DNA from: Streptosporangium canum
GTDB taxonomy: Bacteria; Actinomycetota; Actinomycetes; Streptosporangiales; Streptosporangiaceae
Reading direction: 5' to 3'
Length of the DNA: 64,000 bases
NCBI RefSeq assembly: GCF_900113865.1
Contig: NZ_FOQY01000033.1
Coordinates: 38,995 to 102,994, forward strand
Part shown: piece after piece, positions 24,698 through 34,282 of the stretch
Layout: every line of letters starts with the position of its first letter
Position numbering within the stretch: the first letter of the stretch is position 1
Position numbers and translations under genes: made by a program
Notes under the pieces: model-generated
Database searches by the model: none
What the model saw: only the letters and a program-made list of their open reading frames with translations
Told to the model about the DNA's origin: nothing

Positions 24698-26164
24698 ATG
24701 AACCTCAAAACCACGCTGGGAGCGTTCGCTCTCATGACGGTCGTCGCCATGGGCGCGACGGCGCCGGCGAGCGGCGCGGAGACCACGAGCACGGTGCCCC
24801 GGCTCGCCACGGCACACAGTACGGGCACGGACGGGAGCCTCTCCTCCGGCCAGGTGCTCCTGGGCTCAGGCAACAGTCACTTCAACGGCAACCCGGTGAC
24901 CATCCAGACCACGAACTCCGGGAGCCTGTACTCCCTGAACGACCCCACCCGCCCCGGTCTGAGCTGCGGCCCTCTCAACGGCCCCGTCTTCACCAAGACG
25001 ACCGACACCTGGGGCAACGGAACCGGCACCAGCCTGGAGACCGCCTGCGTCGACGTCATGTTCGCCGCGCAGAAACACTGGGACATGCTGCGCGACTGGC
25101 TGGGACGCAACGGCGTCGACGGAGCCGGCCGCTTCTACCCGGCGTCCGTCGGCCTGAACAACGTCAACGCCTACTGGGACGGCACCCGCGCCGTCTTCGG
25201 CCACAACAGCGCCCACACCAAGCAGCTCACCTCACTCGACGTGGTCGGCTATCAGTACGGCCTCGCCGTCTATGAGATGTCCGGTTCCGATGACGGGAAC
25301 GGCGCGGAGGCGCGGGATCTCAACAAGTCGGCGGCCGACATCTTCGGCACCCTGACCGAGCACTACGTCAACCACCCCCTCGCCCTGGACGAGCCCGACT
25401 ATCTGATCGGCGAGGAGGTGAACACGGTGGGCACGGGACCGCTCATCCACATGTACAACCCCTCGCTGACGGGGCAGCAGAACTGCTACGGCTCTCTCCT
25501 GCCGCCCTACTACGGGGGACCGCAGGACCACTGGTTCTACCTGCTCGCGGAGGGCACCAACCCGCCGGGCAAACCCGCCAGCCCGGTCTGCGCCGGCCCG
25601 TCTTCGCTGACCGGCATCGGCATCCAGAAAGCCGCCCGGATCTTCTATCTGGGGCTCCAGCGCAAGTCCCTTGGCTGGTCATACGGCAGGGCACGCGTGG
25701 CCACCATGCAGGCCGCCAAAAACCTCTACGGCTGTCCCGAGATGAACGCGACCAAGGCCGCGTGGACTGCCATCCGCGTCCCCGGCCAGGTCGGCGAGCC
25801 GACCTGCTCGATGCCCACTCCCACTCCTTCCGGCGCTCCCAGTCCTACCAGCCCTTCCGGTCCGTCCTCCTCTCCCAGCGGGATCACGGTCGACCCGCCC
25901 TCGGCCAGGGTCGGCCCCGGTGGATCCACCACCGTCCAGATCAAGCTGTCGCCCGGCACACCCCGGCAGGTGCCCCTGTCCGCCAGCGGCAGCCCTGCGG
26001 GGACGGCCGTCAGCATCATCCGGGACGATCAATCCACCACGGCGATCATCAACGTCTCGGCCGGCACCCCCCAGGGCACCTATACCATCACCTTCGTCGC
26101 GACCTCCGAAGACTCCGCCAAGACGACCCATTTCACCCTCATAGTCGCGGGGGACGACGACTAG
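24698..26164 (+). CDS. M4 metallopeptidase homologue lacking the zinc site, with C-terminal beta domain
   Basis: 488 residues; AAGGAG nine bases before ATG 24698. Signal peptide (FALMTVVAMGATAPASGAE), then the C-terminal half of a thermolysin-type fold: DVMFAAQKHWDMLRDWLGRN, GLNNVNAYWDG, LNKSAADIFGTLTEHYVNHP and GIGIQKAARIFYLGL. Where active members have the HExxH helix (DVVAHEFGHA), this protein reads DVVGYQYGLAVYE. The downstream Glu ligand (N-E-A/S) is N-K-S. A Pro/Ser linker (about 365-395) leads to an Ig-like domain. It cannot be a normal zinc protease; a binding or regulatory role is possible. Confidence 0.85.
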   Translation: MNLKTTLGAFALMTVVAMGATAPASGAETTSTVPRLATAHSTGTDGSLSSGQVLLGSGNSHFNGNPVTIQTTNSGSLYSLNDPTRPGLSCGPLNGPVFTKTTDTWGNGTGTSLETACVDVMFAAQKHWDMLRDWLGRNGVDGAGRFYPASVGLNNVNAYWDGTRAVFGHNSAHTKQLTSLDVVGYQYGLAVYEMSGSDDGNGAEARDLNKSAADIFGTLTEHYVNHPLALDEPDYLIGEEVNTVGTGPLIHMYNPSLTGQQNCYGSLLPPYYGGPQDHWFYLLAEGTNPPGKPASPVCAGPSSLTGIGIQKAARIFYLGLQRKSLGWSYGRARVATMQAAKNLYGCPEMNATKAAWTAIRVPGQVGEPTCSMPTPTPSGAPSPTSPSGPSSSPSGITVDPPSARVGPGGSTTVQIKLSPGTPRQVPLSASGSPAGTAVSIIRDDQSTTAIINVSAGTPQGTYTITFVATSEDSAKTTHFTLIVAGDDD

Positions 26165-27536
26165 CCGTCTTTTCGAGCCGGGTGCCCGAACACCAGACGC
26201 TTCCACACGCCCGTCACCACGTCGGCATCGACGAACCGCATCGGCAGCAGCGTCGCTGAATGATCTTTCGGCTTGTGGGCCAGGGCCTTCGGCAGCGCCT
26301 GCATCGCGGCCAGGATCTTCTCGCCCTCGAGGTTGGCGCCGAACTCGATCACCTCGGTCAGCACCTTCACGAATCCCGAGACCGTCGGGTACCGCGAGGC
26401 CATCTCCGCGCGCCAGCCGCCATCATCGTCGGCGCCCGGCGGCGGCACCAGCTCGTTCACGGTCTCCACCGCCTCGCGCAGCTCCCGGCGCGGGATCCGG
26501 GCTTCGATCATCGCCCACACCTCGAACAGAGCGACCTCGTCCCCGATCTCGGCCGCCTCCAGCAACACCTCGACCGCCAGGGCCAGCCGGGCCGAGGCCT
26601 TGGCCAACTTCGGGTGCCGCCTGACCTTTTGCTTGTCGGCCTCCCGCTGCGCCTTGCCCAGCAACTCGGTTACCATCAGCAGATCCAGCGCGTCGTCGAT
26701 CGTCTTGGTCTCCAACCGCCGCACCGATGCCACCAGCGTGGCGATCTGCCGCTGCTGCGGGTGTCGCTTCAGCTGCGCCGACCGCGCGCCCAGCTCGTAC
26801 TTGGCCAAGTCCAGCAGCCGCCGCTGTGGCACCGACGGATCAAGCTCCAACCGGCCCAGTCCTGAGGCGAGGATTTCTTCCACCAGCGACAACGCCTTCA
26901 CCAGGCCAGGTCCGGACGCCTTGGACGGGCCGGTCCGCCACCGCCACCGCCACCGCTCCCACTCCGACACCTTCTTGCCCGGTGGGACCTCCAGCAGATT
27001 CTCCATGCCGACGACCTGCTCGGCCGTCGGCCCCGCGGCCAGGGTGTCGTACAGACGCTGCGTCCCCGCGTCACCAAGCGCGTCAACGTCGTCACCCCCG
27101 GCAGCAGCACGTCGTTCTCCCGCAGCCAGCGCACCGACCACTGGAACAGCGCCGTCGGACCATCCCCGGAGTTCCACGCGTGCGCCGCCAACGACGCCAC
27201 GAACTCGTCCTCGCAGTCCGCGAAGTCCTTCAACCCGAAGGGCTTTTGGATCTGGCCTGCGTGCTCGCGATGCGTCTCCTCCCGCTGCGCGTACCTCTTC
27301 AGGCAGGACGCGTCCTGAATCCCCAGCTGCTCAGCCAGGCAGTCGATCACCTCGGTCGGCACTCCATCCAGTTGAACGGCATAGCCGAGCCGGTTGTGTG
27401 GACCCCGGCACCTCTTGACCAGCCTGCGATCCGCGTCATCGAGGAAGAACACCTTCTCCAGCTCCGCCCGCGACGGCGGCCCACAAAACCGCCCATACCG
27501 CGCCGCTTCGCCGTCGCTCAAGAAGTCCACAGGCAT
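26165..27536 (-). pseudogene. Tn3-family transposase, decayed N-terminal half
   Basis: Starts at ATG 27536 (MPVDFLSDGEAARYG) and follows the Tn3 transposase N-terminal domain (LEKVFFLDDADRRLVKRCRG, TALFQWSVRWLRENDVLLPG). Near 27070 the frame shifts (the continuation is TQRLYDTLAAGPTAEQVVGM). It reaches KRLVFGHPARKDG and stops at the 3' end of the M4 homologue. A stretch near residue 57 is also deleted, and the entire DDE domain is gone. It belongs to a different Tn3 lineage from the intact transposase at 12404. Its end repeat lies at 27725. Confidence 0.8.
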
Positions 27537-27636
27537 ATACGGAAAGTAGAACCCATCCGGACATATCGTTAACAAAGTGATCGAACACTTACAAGACGAT
27601 CGCGCAAGGTTCGCAGAGACAGTCCCGCGCAGTCCA

Positions 27637-27760
27637 TCCCGCCGAGTGCGGCGGAACGGAAACGTACGCCAGAACCGCTTCGCCGCCCGCGTTGAACCAT
27701 CACTGCTGACCTGGGGAATGGGCTTAGCGTACGTTTTCGTTCCGCCACACTCTGACCCCC
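27637..27760. repeat. Tn3-type end and inverted copy at the edge of the second element
   Basis: On the complement, 27760-27725 begins GGGGGTCAGAGTGTGGCGGA then ACGAAAACGTACGC. A partial copy in the opposite sense, GTGCGGCGGAACGGAAACGT then ACGCC, lies at about 27645-27672. This is the outer end belonging to the decayed transposase. Confidence 0.6.
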
Positions 27761-27773
27761 GACGCTGACCAGC

Positions 27774-28274
27774 GATCCGGCCTACGAGCCCGGGTGGATC
27801 CGCTACCGGTTGGCCTGCTGGCGCAGCGAGGACGGAACCTCGGCGCCGTCGCTCGCCCACGGCCGCACCGAGCGCCGGGCCGCCGAGGCCGCCGCCCTGG
27901 CCGCCACCCGCACCGAGCGCGAGCAGGCCGTGGTCACCCGCGCCGATGCCGCCACCGCCGCCGAGGCCGCCCGCGCCCACCTCGCCGCCGCCAGCCCGAA
28001 GGCGTGCGAGGCGATGCGCCGCCAGCACCTGCAGCAGCAGGCCCGCCGCCGCTCCACCGCCGTGTTCCAGAACGCCGAGGAGGTCCCGCTGACCCCTGCG
28101 ACCGAACCGCAGGACGTCTTCGAGCGCGAGGTCCTGGCCCGCCACACCCTGCCCGCCACGACCTGGTCGAGCGAGCCCAAGGCCGACTACGGCAGCGATG
28201 ACGCGGCCGCCCTCGCCGCCGAGCGCGCCTGGCTGGTGCAGATGATGACCACCGATCCCAAGAGGAACCGATGA
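27774..28274 (+). pseudogene. Coiled-coil protein, 5' end missing
   Basis: Open from the Tn3 end without a start codon. It encodes SDPAYEPGWIRYRLACWRSE, then an Ala/Glu/Arg coiled coil (about 30-85) and a distinct tail (VFEREVLARHTLPATTWSSE, AALAAERAWLVQMMTTDPKR). The composition matches the coiled-coil protein at 2730. It is followed without gap by 28271 and 28414, so an operon existed before Tn3 removed its front. Confidence 0.5.
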
Positions 28275-28417
28275 CCCCACCCACCAGCGCCATAGCGCCC
28301 CCGGCGCGTTTCGTCGCCCGAGCTCGGCGCGTGGCCACCACGACGCAACTTCGACCGGTTGCGTCGTGCGCCAGCGCCCGCCGTGGTGGGCGACGAAACG
28401 GTGGTGGCGGGCGATGA
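28271..28417 (+). CDS. 48-residue basic ORF in the coiled-coil operon
   Basis: ATG 28271 overlaps the preceding stop (ATGA pattern) and the ORF's own stop overlaps ATG 28414. The peptide is Arg/Ala-rich without motifs. Support is positional only; it may be a spacer frame. Confidence 0.3.
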   Translation: MTPPTSAIAPPARFVARARRVATTTQLRPVASCASARRGGRRNGGGGR

Positions 28418-28545
28418 GCGAGGCCTCCGTCTGCCCGGTGTGCTCAGCGCCGATCGCCGCGGCCCGCACCGGCCGACCCGCCCGCTACTGCGGAACGCCG
28501 TGCCGTCAGGCCGCGCACCGGGCCTGCCTGATCGGCTATGGAGCC
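28414..28545 (+). pseudogene. Zinc-knuckle protein, 3'-truncated
   Basis: ATG 28414 encodes SEASVCPVCSAPIAAARTGR and PARYCGTPCRQAAHRACLIG: C-x2-C then C-x3-C, the same plan as the N-terminus of the protein at 2730. After about 45 residues the frame enters sequence antisense to the kinase gene. A 12-bp tandem duplication (CTCGAAGGAACA twice, 28570-28593) follows. It is probably a truncated gene. Confidence 0.4.
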
Positions 28546-28611
28546 GTGACCAGAAGCTTCTATTTCGCCCTCGAAGGAACACTCGAAGGAACATCGGTAC
28601 AGGGGTGCCGC

Positions 28612-30480
28612 TCAGAAGCCGTGATGGACGATCCCGGCTTTGGTGACGGCGCCGTGCTCCAGGCCCTGAGCAGCGAGGATGTCTCCGTACTCACCGCTGG
28701 CGATCAGCTTGTCGAGGGCCTTCATGAGTGCGTCGCGCAGAGCGGTATCCGAGCTGTCCACGGCCATGCCGAGGGGGATGTCATCGGTCAGGTCGACATT
28801 CGGCAGGTGGAGCTCGCCGTCGGAGTCTCGCGCTTCCCTGACGGCGAACGGGAGCTCGGTGATGCGCCCATGCAGTGTGTCCGTGCGGAGAGCCTCGTCG
28901 ATCGGGTGTGGCCCGCACAGCTCGGTGGAGGTCTTCTTGACCGCCTCCTCGACGAAGCCGTGGTTCAGGAAAGAGAAGTTCTTGCCGCAGAGGTCGGCCT
29001 TCGACCGGATGTCCTGGGCTGTCTCCCACGGGGCGACGACGGCGTACCCGACGTCGAAGTAGTGGATGAGGGCCAAGTCCTGCTCGCCCCCGTCGAAGGC
29101 GTCCGGGAGGCCCGGCATGGCCACGTCAAACGTTTCGGCGGGAGGACCCGGGTCCTCCCGGTTCAAGAGGCCGTCGATCATGGCACTGGGGCCTTCGACG
29201 GCGAAGAGCTCCACTTTCAAGCCGAGTTGATCACCGAGTGCGCGGGCCAGATCGGGGCCGATGGTGGGGGTGTCGCCGTCAGACGGGGATACCGTGCCGT
29301 CGTTCACCGCGACCTTGAGGGTTCCCGGTTCCCACAGGCCGAGTTTGTTCGTTCGGGCGCTGCTGCGGCTCGGGTTCGCCGACCCTTCCGCGTCATCGAA
29401 CGGGCCTTTGAAGAGGTAGACCGTCGTTGCCGTCAGCGCCACGGCCAGCGCCGCCGACCCCACGGTCAGCCAGGTCCGCCGGCGTCGGGACGAGGGGGAG
29501 GGCGACGAAGAGGGCGGTGCGGCAGACGGGGGGTCGGGTTCGGCCGCCGGGGCAGTGGTCCTGGCGGTCGGGGCGGGCGGGCCGGCATTCGGGAGCCGCA
29601 CGGTCGGCCCCGTGCCTTCCGCGACGGCGGTCAGCATCGCGTCGAGCCGTTCGGCCGAGGGCCGTTGCGCCGGATCGACGACGAGGAGTTCCGTCAACAC
29701 GGGGGCCAGAGCCCCGGCCCGGACAGGCGGTGGTACCTCGCCGTCAAGGACGGCGGCCATGGTGGCAAGCGCGGTCGGCCGTCGCATGGGGCTGTGGCCC
29801 TCGATGGAGACATACAGCATGATGCCCAGCGACCAGAGGTCCGAGGCGGGGTCGTCGTCCTTGCCCCTGATGCGCTCGGGTGCGATGTACTCGGGCGTGC
29901 CGATAAGCTCACCGGTCGCGGTCAGCGTCGTGGATGCGCCCGTGGCGAGGGCCGGGTCGGTCCGCTGGAGGGCGGCGATGCCGAAGTCGGTGAGCACCGC
30001 GTTGCCGTCCGGGCGCAGCAGCACGTTGGCGGGTTTCACATCGCGGTGGCAGATGCCAGCGGCGTGTGCGGTGCGCAGTGCGGCCAGTACCTGCCGACCG
30101 ATGCGAGCGCCCTCCCGCGGCTCCAGCTGCGTCCCTTGGTCCAGGAGATCCGCCAGGCTGCCACCCGGCACCAACTCCATCACGAGCCAGGGGAAGGAGC
30201 CCTCGGTGCCTTCCACGACATGATGGATCGTCACCACGTGCGGGTTGCTGATCCGAGCCAGGGCACGGGCCTCACGCAGTACGCGTTCGCGCAGCACGCC
30301 GGTGGCCCCGGCGTGCTCGGGAGCGAGATCCGGAGCCGGTGGGGTGACCTGCTTGACGGCGACCTCGCGGTGCAGTACCAGATCACGCGCCCGCCACACG
30401 GTGCCCATCCCGCCGCTGCCCAGCCGCTCCACCAACTCGAAGCGCCCGTCTAGGACTTCACCGCTCCGGCCCTCGATCAT
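28612..30480 (-). CDS. Ser/Thr protein kinase fused to a solute-binding (SBP type 3) sensor
   Basis: 622 residues. Kinase domain at about 12-275: GSGGMGTVW loop, Lys in EVAVKQV, HRDVKPANVLL catalytic loop, TDFGIAAL, APE in YIAPERI. A Pro/Ser linker precedes one membrane helix (about 343-365, TWLTVGSAALAVALTATTVY). The extracellular part (about 390-620) resembles amino-acid-type periplasmic binding proteins: LKVAVNDGTVSPSDGDTPTI, DLARALGDQLGLKVELF, DVAMPGLPD, then a C-terminal LDKLIASGEYGDIL. The design suggests direct ligand sensing outside coupled to phosphorylation inside. ATG 30480; no partner operon. Confidence 0.85.
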   Translation of the reverse strand: MIEGRSGEVLDGRFELVERLGSGGMGTVWRARDLVLHREVAVKQVTPPAPDLAPEHAGATGVLRERVLREARALARISNPHVVTIHHVVEGTEGSFPWLVMELVPGGSLADLLDQGTQLEPREGARIGRQVLAALRTAHAAGICHRDVKPANVLLRPDGNAVLTDFGIAALQRTDPALATGASTTLTATGELIGTPEYIAPERIRGKDDDPASDLWSLGIMLYVSIEGHSPMRRPTALATMAAVLDGEVPPPVRAGALAPVLTELLVVDPAQRPSAERLDAMLTAVAEGTGPTVRLPNAGPPAPTARTTAPAAEPDPPSAAPPSSSPSPSSRRRRTWLTVGSAALAVALTATTVYLFKGPFDDAEGSANPSRSSARTNKLGLWEPGTLKVAVNDGTVSPSDGDTPTIGPDLARALGDQLGLKVELFAVEGPSAMIDGLLNREDPGPPAETFDVAMPGLPDAFDGGEQDLALIHYFDVGYAVVAPWETAQDIRSKADLCGKNFSFLNHGFVEEAVKKTSTELCGPHPIDEALRTDTLHGRITELPFAVREARDSDGELHLPNVDLTDDIPLGMAVDSSDTALRDALMKALDKLIASGEYGDILAAQGLEHGAVTKAGIVHHGF

Positions 30481-30679
30481 GTGTGCAGCGTAGCGGGCCG
30501 TCCGTGCCCCGGCCCCACATCGGCCACACGTACCGCAAAGCGTCTCAGATCAGCTTAGTGATCCACACCACGAGTGAGCCGTGCCCTCGACGCTCCGACT
30601 GCCCGGACAGGACGACCCCCAAGGCCCGACGCTTGGGTAGCTGCGATGAGCCCCAAGGTAGCGCTGAGTAACGCGGTTG

Positions 30680-30937
30680 CGGCGTCCTCCTCCCGAGCGT
30701 GGCCCCAGCCGCCAGGTAGTCCCGACCACTCAGAATCCCTGTTCTGTCCGATTCCTGGAATGGCTTAGCCGCAGGTCAGCGCGTCAGAGATGCTCTCGAT
30801 GCGGATTCGGGCGCATCCCAGCGCCACCCTCCGGTGCCGAAACCTCGGCCTTCGCGCTATCCGGCGCGGACCCCCACGCGACCTGTAACGATCGGTCTAC
30901 TTGACGGTGGGGGCCCACGCTCGGGAGGAGGACGCCG
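30680..30937. repeat. 258-bp segment with 23-bp perfect inverted repeats
   Basis: CGGCGTCCTCCTCCCGAGCG plus TGG at 30680-30702 is repeated exactly on the complement at 30937-30915, each followed by a C-run (CCCC or GCCCCC). The 212-base interior has no gene. It may be a miniature element or a recombination scar between the kinase genes. Confidence 0.65.
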
Positions 30938-30976
30938 ATTCGGGATGCTCGACAGCCGACGTGCGGGACTTGGTCG

Positions 30977-32653
30977 TCAGCTGTCGAGTTTGGCCGCCTG
31001 CATGGCGCCGAGCCGCCGCACGAACTGGGCGGTGACGATCGCCGTCGGTACGACCAACACGTGCAGGACCAGGCTGGCCCAGGCGCCTGGCGTGAACTCG
31101 TACCTCAGGCTATGGGTGCTGTAGTCGTAGTCTGTGGTGAGGAGTGTCGTCCACTCGATCCAGAAGAGGGGCCAGGTCAGGAAAGTGACCAGCCACAGGG
31201 CCCACCATGTGTGCAGGAGACCGGCCGGGGCTGTCGTGCCGCCGCGTCCAGGGGGGCTGGAGGCGTGCCAGATGTCGTCGGCGATCTGCTTGGGCAGCCA
31301 TAGGTTGCCGATCGGGATGAACCAGCCGTATACGGCCATGGAGGGGCGGTAGCGCAGCCGGCCGGGCGCGAGCCGTTCGGCGACGACTCGTACCCGGAAG
31401 AACCAGAGCAGCCAGCACGCCGTCAGTCCCAGGCCGGAGACGATCTGGGCCACCAACATGATTTTGCTGGCCGCCTCATCGAAATTGGGGAGGCCGTCGT
31501 AGCTCCCTGTCTGGTACCACCGTCCTGCATCGTTGGCAACATTGAGCTGGTGAATCACTGTGCTCACGGAGACCAGGGTGAAGAGGGCAAGCAGCACAGA
31601 GCCGGCGATCTCGTAGCCGGTGGCAGAGTGCAGCAGGTCACGGCCGCGCATATGGCGGCGTTCGTTGACCAGCAAGGGCTGGGGGGCCCGCGACGGATTT
31701 GCGTGGCCGGACGGTGGCGGTGCCATCGTTCGGGGGCCGCCACCGTCGGTCGCGGTGGCCGGGTCGTGAAGGGCGGTCAGCGCCAGGGTCCGGCGGTCGG
31801 CGATGACCTGGGTGAGCGCCTCAGGAAGCCACCGCCCCTGGTCGGGCGAAGCGAGCGCGGTGAGCTGGTTCAGCACCTGCTCCAGGCTTGGCCGGGCGGC
31901 GGGGTCCTTGGCCAGGCAGGCCGCCACCAGAGCGGCCAGGGGGGCGGGCACTTCCTGAAGATCAGGGTCGGCGTGCACCACACGGAAGACGACCGCGTGA
32001 ACGGGCCCCGTCCCAAAGGGGCTGCGGCCGGTCACGGTGAAGGCGAGCAGGCAGCCGAGCGAGAACACGTCCGAGGGCGGCCCGACCTTCTGGGCCATGG
32101 CCTGTTCGGGGGACATGAACGCGGCGGTGCCCAGCACGGTGGAGGTCTGGGTGTGGCTGGTGGCATCCAGGGCGCGGGCGATGCCGAAGTCGATCAGACG
32201 AGGCCCGTCCTCAGCAAGGATGACGTTGCCGGGTTTGAGGTCGCGGTGCACCATCCCACAGGCGTGCACGGCGGCGAGTCCTTCGGCCAGCCCTGCGCCG
32301 AGCACCGCGGCCGACTCCAGAGGGAGCGGCCCGTGCTCGTCGACGGCTTGGTGCAGGGAGCGGCCGGGGATGTAGGCGGTGGCCAGCCACGGCCGGACGG
32401 CGTCGGTGTCGGCGTCCACGACCTGGGCGGTATAGAACCCGCCGACCTTGCGGGCGGCGTCCACCTCGGAAGCGAAGCGGCGCCGGAAGTCGCTGTTGCC
32501 GGCCAGCTCCGGGCGCACCACTTTGACGGCGACCAGGCGCCCGCCCGGAGAGCGGCCCAGGAACACCTCCCCCATCCCGCCCCCGCCAAGCCTTGCGTGT
32601 AGCCGGTAGGAGCCGATGTGAGCCGGGTCGCCGTCGCGTAGGGGGTCGGTCAT
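30977..32653 (-). CDS. Ser/Thr protein kinase with DUF4328 membrane domain
   Basis: 558 residues. Kinase domain at about 14-270: LGGGGMGEVFLGR, Lys in LVAVKVV, HRDLKPGNVIL, LIDFGIARAL, SPEQAM. A Pro-rich linker leads to a DUF4328 region (about 350-555) with four or more helices and the family phrases WFFRVRVVAERLAPG, YRPSMAVYGWFIPIGNLWLP and KQIADDIWHAS. DUF4328 has no assigned role and probably serves as a membrane sensor. Same strand as the kinase at 28612 but separated from it by the inverted-repeat segment. Confidence 0.88.
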   Translation of the reverse strand: MTDPLRDGDPAHIGSYRLHARLGGGGMGEVFLGRSPGGRLVAVKVVRPELAGNSDFRRRFASEVDAARKVGGFYTAQVVDADTDAVRPWLATAYIPGRSLHQAVDEHGPLPLESAAVLGAGLAEGLAAVHACGMVHRDLKPGNVILAEDGPRLIDFGIARALDATSHTQTSTVLGTAAFMSPEQAMAQKVGPPSDVFSLGCLLAFTVTGRSPFGTGPVHAVVFRVVHADPDLQEVPAPLAALVAACLAKDPAARPSLEQVLNQLTALASPDQGRWLPEALTQVIADRRTLALTALHDPATATDGGGPRTMAPPPSGHANPSRAPQPLLVNERRHMRGRDLLHSATGYEIAGSVLLALFTLVSVSTVIHQLNVANDAGRWYQTGSYDGLPNFDEAASKIMLVAQIVSGLGLTACWLLWFFRVRVVAERLAPGRLRYRPSMAVYGWFIPIGNLWLPKQIADDIWHASSPPGRGGTTAPAGLLHTWWALWLVTFLTWPLFWIEWTTLLTTDYDYSTHSLRYEFTPGAWASLVLHVLVVPTAIVTAQFVRRLGAMQAAKLDS

Positions 32654-33502
32654 GGTGACTCATCCTCGTCGAGATCTTCGCCGGCCGGTGTCGATGATTC
32701 CAAAAGAGATGTCACCGGAATATGGCAGAAATGGGCCGAGCCGGGGCGCTGACCGGACAGAACCTCAACTCTGTGCGGCCTCCGGAATCGCATCACCGCA
32801 GGTCACCACTCTCACGTCGGTTCCCGGGCCTGCGACAGCGCTCTACTTTGGGGCTCACCGCACGGACCCGAGCGGAGAGCCCACAACACCGAGGTGATCG
32901 AGCGCCTCGCCGCCCGCGTCGAGGAGACCAGAGCCCGGCGTGAGCAACGGGAAGTCCAGCAGAGGCAAGCAGCGGCCGAGGCCCCGGCCTGATTCGTCGT
33001 CCACCACGGCAGCCGCCGACGAACGACGGAACCTGGGCCGGGGTTGCGTCGCGGCGGCCGCGGGCCAAGCTCCGGCGACGAAAGACGGCGCGGGATCGCC
33101 GCCGAGGTTGCTGGGGACGGCGAGCGCCTGGACGTCGTCGGCGGCCCTGAGTATGGCCGTCGCTCCCCGGCCCCCAAGGCCGCATCCTTCGCTGCGCTCG
33201 GCTGCGCCTTGACCGCCGGATTCGACGACGGCCCCCAGGGCCCTTACGACGACGCCCGGTCGCGTCGGCACCCGAGCGGAAGTGTCCGTTCCGACGGAAC
33301 TCTGCCGGCAGCCAGTACGTCAAGCGGCAGGAAGCAGAGTAGGTCTGAACAACGGCGGACGAAATCGTTCGGACTCACCCTGCCGCTTCGGCGCGTAGGA
33401 TCTGCGGCCCCGGCTGCGGCCGTAGCTGGCCAACGCCGAGCACCGGGAGAATGCCGGCGGCCAGCCGAACGCGCCCACCTGATACCTTCCTGGCTCATAC
33501 TC
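32654..33502. other. 850-base region with a conserved motif and a coiled-coil tail fragment
   Basis: No complete gene. CTACTTTGGGGCTCACCGCA then CGGACCCGAGCGGAG (32843-32877) is a copy of the motif at 6146 and 10572. Directly after it, 32881-32992 is an in-frame fragment HNTEVIERLAARVEETRARR then EQREVQQRQAAAEAPA with stop, like the end of a coiled-coil protein. The remainder (33000-33480) shows no recognisable product. Confidence 0.45.
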
Positions 33503-34282
33503 GTGCGCACGGCCGTTGCCCAGATCCCGATCTCCTGGAACATCCCCGGCAACCTGAGCGAGATCACGCGAGTGGTCGAAGCCTGCGCCGATAACGACCT
33601 GATGGTCTTCCCCGAAGGAGCCCTGTCCGGCTACGGCGCCGACCTGACTCCGCTTTCCCGGCTGAATCCGGCCGAGTTGGAGGCGGCCATCACCGAACTC
33701 GCCGAGGTGGCCGCGCGAACCGGTGTCCACGTGATCTGCGGATCACTGATCCCCGACGCCGGGCAGTGGTGGAACGCTTCCCTCGTCTTCGCCCCCGAAG
33801 GTGAGCGACACACCTATCGGAAGATCAACCTGGCGATGAACGAGCGCGGTGTGCTGGCCGCTGGCTCCGCCCTTCCCGTGCACCGGCTCGCGCTTCCCGC
33901 GGGAGAGGTCACCGTCGGGACGCAGATCTGCCGGGAGATCCGCTTCCCCGAGCAGTGGCAGCACCTCGCCCGCTGCGGCGCGCAGATGCTCATGTATCTG
34001 ACGAATGCCGCCAACCCCGCCGAGCCGTATGGGGTATGGCGCAGCCACCTGATCAGCCGGGCGGCCGAGAACCAGCGATGGGTGCTGTCGGCCAACGTCG
34101 CCGATCCGGCCACCCACTGCCCGACGATGATCGTCTCCCCGAGAGGCGAGGTCGTCGCCGAGACGGCCGGCGGGGAACCCGCCGTGCTGCGCGCGGTGAT
34201 CGATACCGGCGGCGCCGGTGACTGGTATCTCGGCCAGCGCCGCCACGACGTCATCGACGCCCGTTACCTCGGTTCGGTCTGA
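33503..34282 (+). CDS. Carbon-nitrogen hydrolase (nitrilase superfamily)
   Basis: 259 residues from GTG 33503 (VRTAVAQIPISW), chosen because the alpha-beta-beta-alpha fold starts there; the frame is open much further upstream without homology. The catalytic triad is visible: Glu in VFPEGALSGYG, Lys in TYRKINLAM, Cys in VGTQICREIRFPE. Members hydrolyse nitriles, amides or N-carbamoyl compounds. The late segment LISRAAENQRWVLSANVADP is typical. No obvious Shine-Dalgarno. The substrate is unknown and it is not in an operon. Confidence 0.88.
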   Translation: MRTAVAQIPISWNIPGNLSEITRVVEACADNDLMVFPEGALSGYGADLTPLSRLNPAELEAAITELAEVAARTGVHVICGSLIPDAGQWWNASLVFAPEGERHTYRKINLAMNERGVLAAGSALPVHRLALPAGEVTVGTQICREIRFPEQWQHLARCGAQMLMYLTNAANPAEPYGVWRSHLISRAAENQRWVLSANVADPATHCPTMIVSPRGEVVAETAGGEPAVLRAVIDTGGAGDWYLGQRRHDVIDARYLGSV

